This document shows, in pieces, positions 13,349-15,943 of a stretch of DNA of 15,943 bases (positions are counted from its first letter, which is position 1; each line of letters opens with the position of its first letter). Source of the DNA: Alkalihalobacillus alcalophilus ATCC 27647 = CGMCC 1.3604 (GTDB lineage Bacteria > Bacillota > Bacilli > Bacillales > Bacillaceae_D); NCBI RefSeq assembly GCF_000292245.2, contig NZ_ALPT02000091.1, positions 1-15,943 on the forward strand, in the 5' to 3' direction. The notes under the pieces were generated by a model. That model worked only from the letters and a program-made list of their open reading frames with translations, was not told where the DNA came from and made no database searches. Made by a program: the position numbers and the translations under genes.

Positions 13349-13616
13349 GATTCCCTTTCCTGCTTTTATTCGATGGCTTTCGGACTCATTGACGTCCTTT
13401 GATTCCCTTTCTGGCTTTTATTCAATGGCTTTGGGATTCATTGACGCTCTTTGATTCCCTTTGCGACTTTTATCCGATGGCTTTCAGACTCAATGACGCT
13501 CTTTGATTCCCTTTGAGACTTTTATTCAATAGCTTCGGGATTCATTGACGGCTTTTGATTCCCTTTGCGGCTTTTATTCAATAGCTTTTGGCTCCATTCA
13601 GCCTCTTTGATTCCCC
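13349..13616. repeat. Tandem 52-bp repeat array (five units plus an 8-bp start)
   Basis: Units start at 13349, 13401, 13453, 13505 and 13557, each beginning GATTCCCTTT and exactly 52 bp long; a sixth start (GATTCCCC) is at 13609. Conserved blocks are GATTCCCTTT, a CTTTTATTCAATGGCTTT-like middle and ATTGACGC-like ends. Substitutions are spread through the units, but no insertions or deletions break the period. 52 is not a multiple of three, so it is not a coding repeat. It lies just downstream of the aldehyde dehydrogenase terminator. Function is unknown. Confidence 0.93.
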
Positions 13617-13626
13617 GCCCCCAGAA

Positions 13627-13670
13627 AGAAAACAAAATCGCCCTGCGAGTTATCCTTGCAGGGCGATTTT
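13627..13670 (-). terminator. Intrinsic terminator of the permease/aldehyde dehydrogenase operon
   Basis: AAAATCGCCCTGC (13634-13646) pairs perfectly over 13 bp with GCAGGGCGATTTT (13658-13670). On the minus strand it ends in TTTTGTTTTCTTTC. It lies 17 bp after the aldehyde dehydrogenase stop codon. Confidence 0.92.
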
Positions 13671-13686
13671 CTGTTATGCCTTGTAC

Positions 13687-15104
13687 CTATAATTGAAGCG
13701 ATATATATTTCACTTCTAAATATTCTTCCATTCCCCAGTGTCCGCCTTCACGTCCAAGTCCACTTTCTTTCATTCCTCCAAATGGAGCTTGTGCGACAGA
13801 TGGTAGACCATCATTTAAGCCGACAATTCCGTATTCTAATGCTTCGGAAATCTTAAAAGCCTCGGAAAGGTCTTTTGTAAATACGTAAGCTGCTAACCCA
13901 AAAGGAGTCTCATTCGCCCGACGAATCACATCGTCAATTGAAGTAAACGTAGCAATTGGGGCAAGTGGTCCAAATGTCTCTTCCTTCATGCAGAGCATAT
14001 CATCGTTCGCCCCTACAATAAGTGCTGGTGCTTGGAAATAACCTTTTTCCTCTTTTACATCAGAACCAAATAATATATCTGCTCCTTTTTCTTTTGCATC
14101 AGCAATATGTTTCGTTACTTTTGAAAGCGCCTCAACGTTAATTAACGGACCTATATCTATGCCCTCTTTCAATCCATTTCCAACTTTTAATTTTTTACTT
14201 CAGCTACCACTGCCTCAACAAAAGCATCATGAATCGACTCATCTACATAAACTCGGTTCGCACAAACACAAGTTTGCCCAGCATTTCGATATTTCGAAGC
14301 GATTAACCCATCGACCGCTTGAGCAATATCTGCATTTTTAGTCACAATAAAAGGGGCTTGACCTCCTAGCTCAAGGGACAACTTCTTCACCGTATGTGCC
14401 GCCTGTTCCATAAGTAATTTCCCTACACGAGTCGATCCTGTAAAAGACACTTTTCGAATCCTCTCATCTTCCATCCACTGTTTTCCAATTACTACAGCAT
14501 CACCTGTAATAAGATTAATAACCCCTTTAGGAATCCCAGCTTCTTGTGCAAGTTCTACAAGTCGATACGCTGTAAATGGAGTGAATTCTGACGGCTTTAC
14601 AACGGCTGTACAGCCAGCAGCAAGAGCTGGCCCCAGCTTACGTGTTAACATCGCAGCTGGAAAATTCCAAGGCGTAATGGCCGCGATAACACCTATTGGC
14701 TGTTTTTGAACGAAAATCCGTTTATTTGGTGAACTAGCTGGAACCGTTTCCCCGTAAATACGCTTGCCTTCTTCTGCATACCAAGACAGAAAGCTGTTCG
14801 CATAACGTACTTCTCCAATTGCTTCAGTAAATGGTTTTCCTTGCTCTTTTGTCATCAAAGTGGCAATCTCTTTTTCTTCTTGTTGAATTAAATGATGCCA
14901 TTTTTGCAACAGCTCACCACGTTCTGCCGCCGTTTTTATTTTCCAACTTTCAAGGGCTGAGGCTGCGGCATCTACCGCAAGCCTCGCTTCCTCTGCCCCT
15001 GCATTGGCAATCGTTCCAATGATTTGTTCTGTCGCTGGATTGATAACATCGAGCGTACTCTTTGTTTCTATCCTTTTATTATCAATAAACAGTGCTTGGT
15101 GCAT
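13687..15104 (-). pseudogene. gabD: Succinate-semialdehyde dehydrogenase type (GabD), split by one-base frameshift
   Basis: NAD(P)-dependent aldehyde dehydrogenase of the GabD type, which oxidises succinate semialdehyde to succinate in GABA breakdown. The 5' frame gives 305 residues and holds ITPWNFPAAMLTRK, FTGSTRVGK (cofactor), Glu245 in LELGG and the catalytic Cys279 in GQTCVCANR; the 34-residue gap between Glu and Cys is normal. It stops at 14187. The other frame picks up at once as LKVGNGLKEGIDIGPLINVE and runs to 13687, with EETFGP and the C-terminal PFGGMKESGLGREGG. One more A in the six-A run at 14191-14196 would restore about 472 residues, the normal length. As written, the protein lacks its C-terminal third. 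ATG at 15104 follows AAAAGGGGAG and overlaps the permease stop by one base. Confidence 0.92.
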
Positions 15105-15943
15105 TAGCTAACTCCCCTTTTCTTTTCATCTTCTAAATCTTTCGTAAAAGTTTGATCGTTTTCACCAACAAAAAACTGCTTTCCATAAATCAATACACAT
15201 AATAGTATACCAGCTGCTAAGGCCCAGGCCGCTCCTTTTACAGCAAGAATAGCGGCAACAACTCCGGCAATTCCTAAGTCTCGCTGGCTTTTTGCTTCAA
15301 GAATCCCAATACGTACGCTTACATACCCTTGAATAAGCAATGTTAAAGCCATCGCAACGCCAAGAATCGGTTCAACAAGACTTACAATCGGCAAGAGCAA
15401 TAAGCCTGTATTCGTTCCCCATCGGAAGGAACCCATTCCCCCAAATATGGAATGCATTGATTTTTTTCCTTCTTTAAATCGTTCTGTAATAACGACTTGC
15501 ATCGCCGCCCATGTCGGGCCTGCCATTGTTACATCTGGACCAATAATACTCATTAATGCATTACGCCCGCCAAAAATATAGTGAGCTCGGTTCGGATCAT
15601 AATTTACTTTTTCATCTGCTCGTACTTGATCGGCTTCTGTAATAATCGCTTTCGCTTGTAAAATGTCTCCAAATAATACTAAATACGCAGCAAAAACCGT
15701 AGGCAAACATGTAATGAACATAACCAATGGAGGAAAACCTACTCCAAATACGGTATATTCATTCCATAGAGTAAGAAAGTCTGGCTTTGAAAAACCCCAT
15801 TCAATACTTGGCCATGGCGCTTCTCCAAACAGAGGAGCCACAACGACAGCAAGTAGGATAATTGGCAAAATTCCTAATTTTCCAATTAAACCAAAGATAC
15901 CTCCACGTATTTTAAGTCGTTGAAAGCTTTTGGAAAACATCAA
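15104..15943 (-). CDS. Multi-span membrane permease, C-terminal part (cut by the window edge)
   Basis: The last 279 codons of a polytopic membrane protein; the frame is still open at the window edge, so the N-terminus is outside. Helices are evident at about 20-40, 65-92, 175-205 and 222-255, between a cytoplasmic-looking loop with EADQVRADEKVNYDPNRAHY (about 103-122) and the charged tail DLEDEKKRGVS. The IIGPDVTMAGPTWAAMQVVI segment and GGMGSFRWGTNTG loop look like substrate-path motifs of a secondary transporter. I cannot assign the family with confidence. It shares TAATG with the aldehyde dehydrogenase start, so the two are translationally coupled, which suggests import of a compound that yields an aldehyde such as succinate semialdehyde. 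That link is inference. Confidence 0.75.
   Translation of the reverse strand: MMFSKSFQRLKIRGGIFGLIGKLGILPIILLAVVVAPLFGEAPWPSIEWGFSKPDFLTLWNEYTVFGVGFPPLVMFITCLPTVFAAYLVLFGDILQAKAIITEADQVRADEKVNYDPNRAHYIFGGRNALMSIIGPDVTMAGPTWAAMQVVITERFKEGKKSMHSIFGGMGSFRWGTNTGLLLLPIVSLVEPILGVAMALTLLIQGYVSVRIGILEAKSQRDLGIAGVVAAILAVKGAAWALAAGILLCVLIYGKQFFVGENDQTFTKDLEDEKKRGVS

Noticed and set aside
13349..13616. 52-bp repeats as a CRISPR array
   Set aside because: The units are head-to-tail with no unique spacers of constant length, similarity covers the whole unit, and no cas gene is present.
14159..14341. Plus-strand frame across the gabD frameshift
   Set aside because: It lies antisense to conserved GabD sequence in both halves and has no ribosome site.

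Overview
This window comes from a low-GC, Gram-positive member of the Bacillaceae. I infer this from the AT-rich sequence, the strong AGGAGG-type ribosome binding sites, the frequent TTG and GTG starts chosen by those sites, and the gene content: cat with a translational attenuator, ferritin, a BltD-like acetyltransferase, an ECF sigma/anti-sigma pair, a SUKH protein and GabD. I cannot name a genus. Most genes are on the minus strand. The region reads as accessory chromosome with much gene decay, and no integrase, transposase, tRNA or CRISPR is visible.

Layout. 1-305 is a tandem array of six 51-bp units arranged as two 153-bp super-repeats, followed by a long hairpin (339-397). 451-3426 holds small exported or membrane proteins of unknown function, two lipoproteins among them, and an orphan SUKH (SMI1/KNR4) immunity-type protein. 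3634-3981 is a hairpin beside a broken small gene. 4015-5813 pairs a BltD-like polyamine acetyltransferase with a flavin amine oxidase whose C-terminus is lost to a one-base frameshift. 5909-6717 is a complete chloramphenicol acetyltransferase unit: promoter, nine-residue leader peptide, SD-sequestering hairpin, cat and terminator. 6904-7223 is a frameshifted remnant, followed by ferritin (7256-7753) and a 15-bp-stem convergent terminator.

7830-9020 contains two small membrane proteins around another broken gene. 9005-9526 is a GNAT acetyltransferase. 9639-11256 is an overlapping anti-sigma/ECF sigma pair with a candidate ECF promoter. 11499-11927 is a DinB-family protein that seems to lack the segment carrying its first metal-binding histidine. 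12123-12911 is a third GNAT protein and 12977-13174 a small membrane protein. 13349-13616 is a second minisatellite, five units of 52 bp. The right end is a permease (cut by the window edge) overlapping by one base (TAATG) a gabD-like aldehyde dehydrogenase split by a one-base deletion in a poly-A run.

How the genes work together. The best supported units are: (i) cat with its drug-sensing leader; (ii) amine oxidase plus polyamine N-acetyltransferase, suggesting polyamine catabolism that has been or is being lost; (iii) ECF sigma plus membrane anti-sigma; (iv) permease plus succinate-semialdehyde-type dehydrogenase. I did not find a convincing wholly new multi-gene system. The most unusual items are the two minisatellite arrays, the cat attenuator with a leader peptide of its own sequence, and the clustering of gene lesions (two single-base homopolymer frameshifts, three decayed genes, one likely in-frame deletion).
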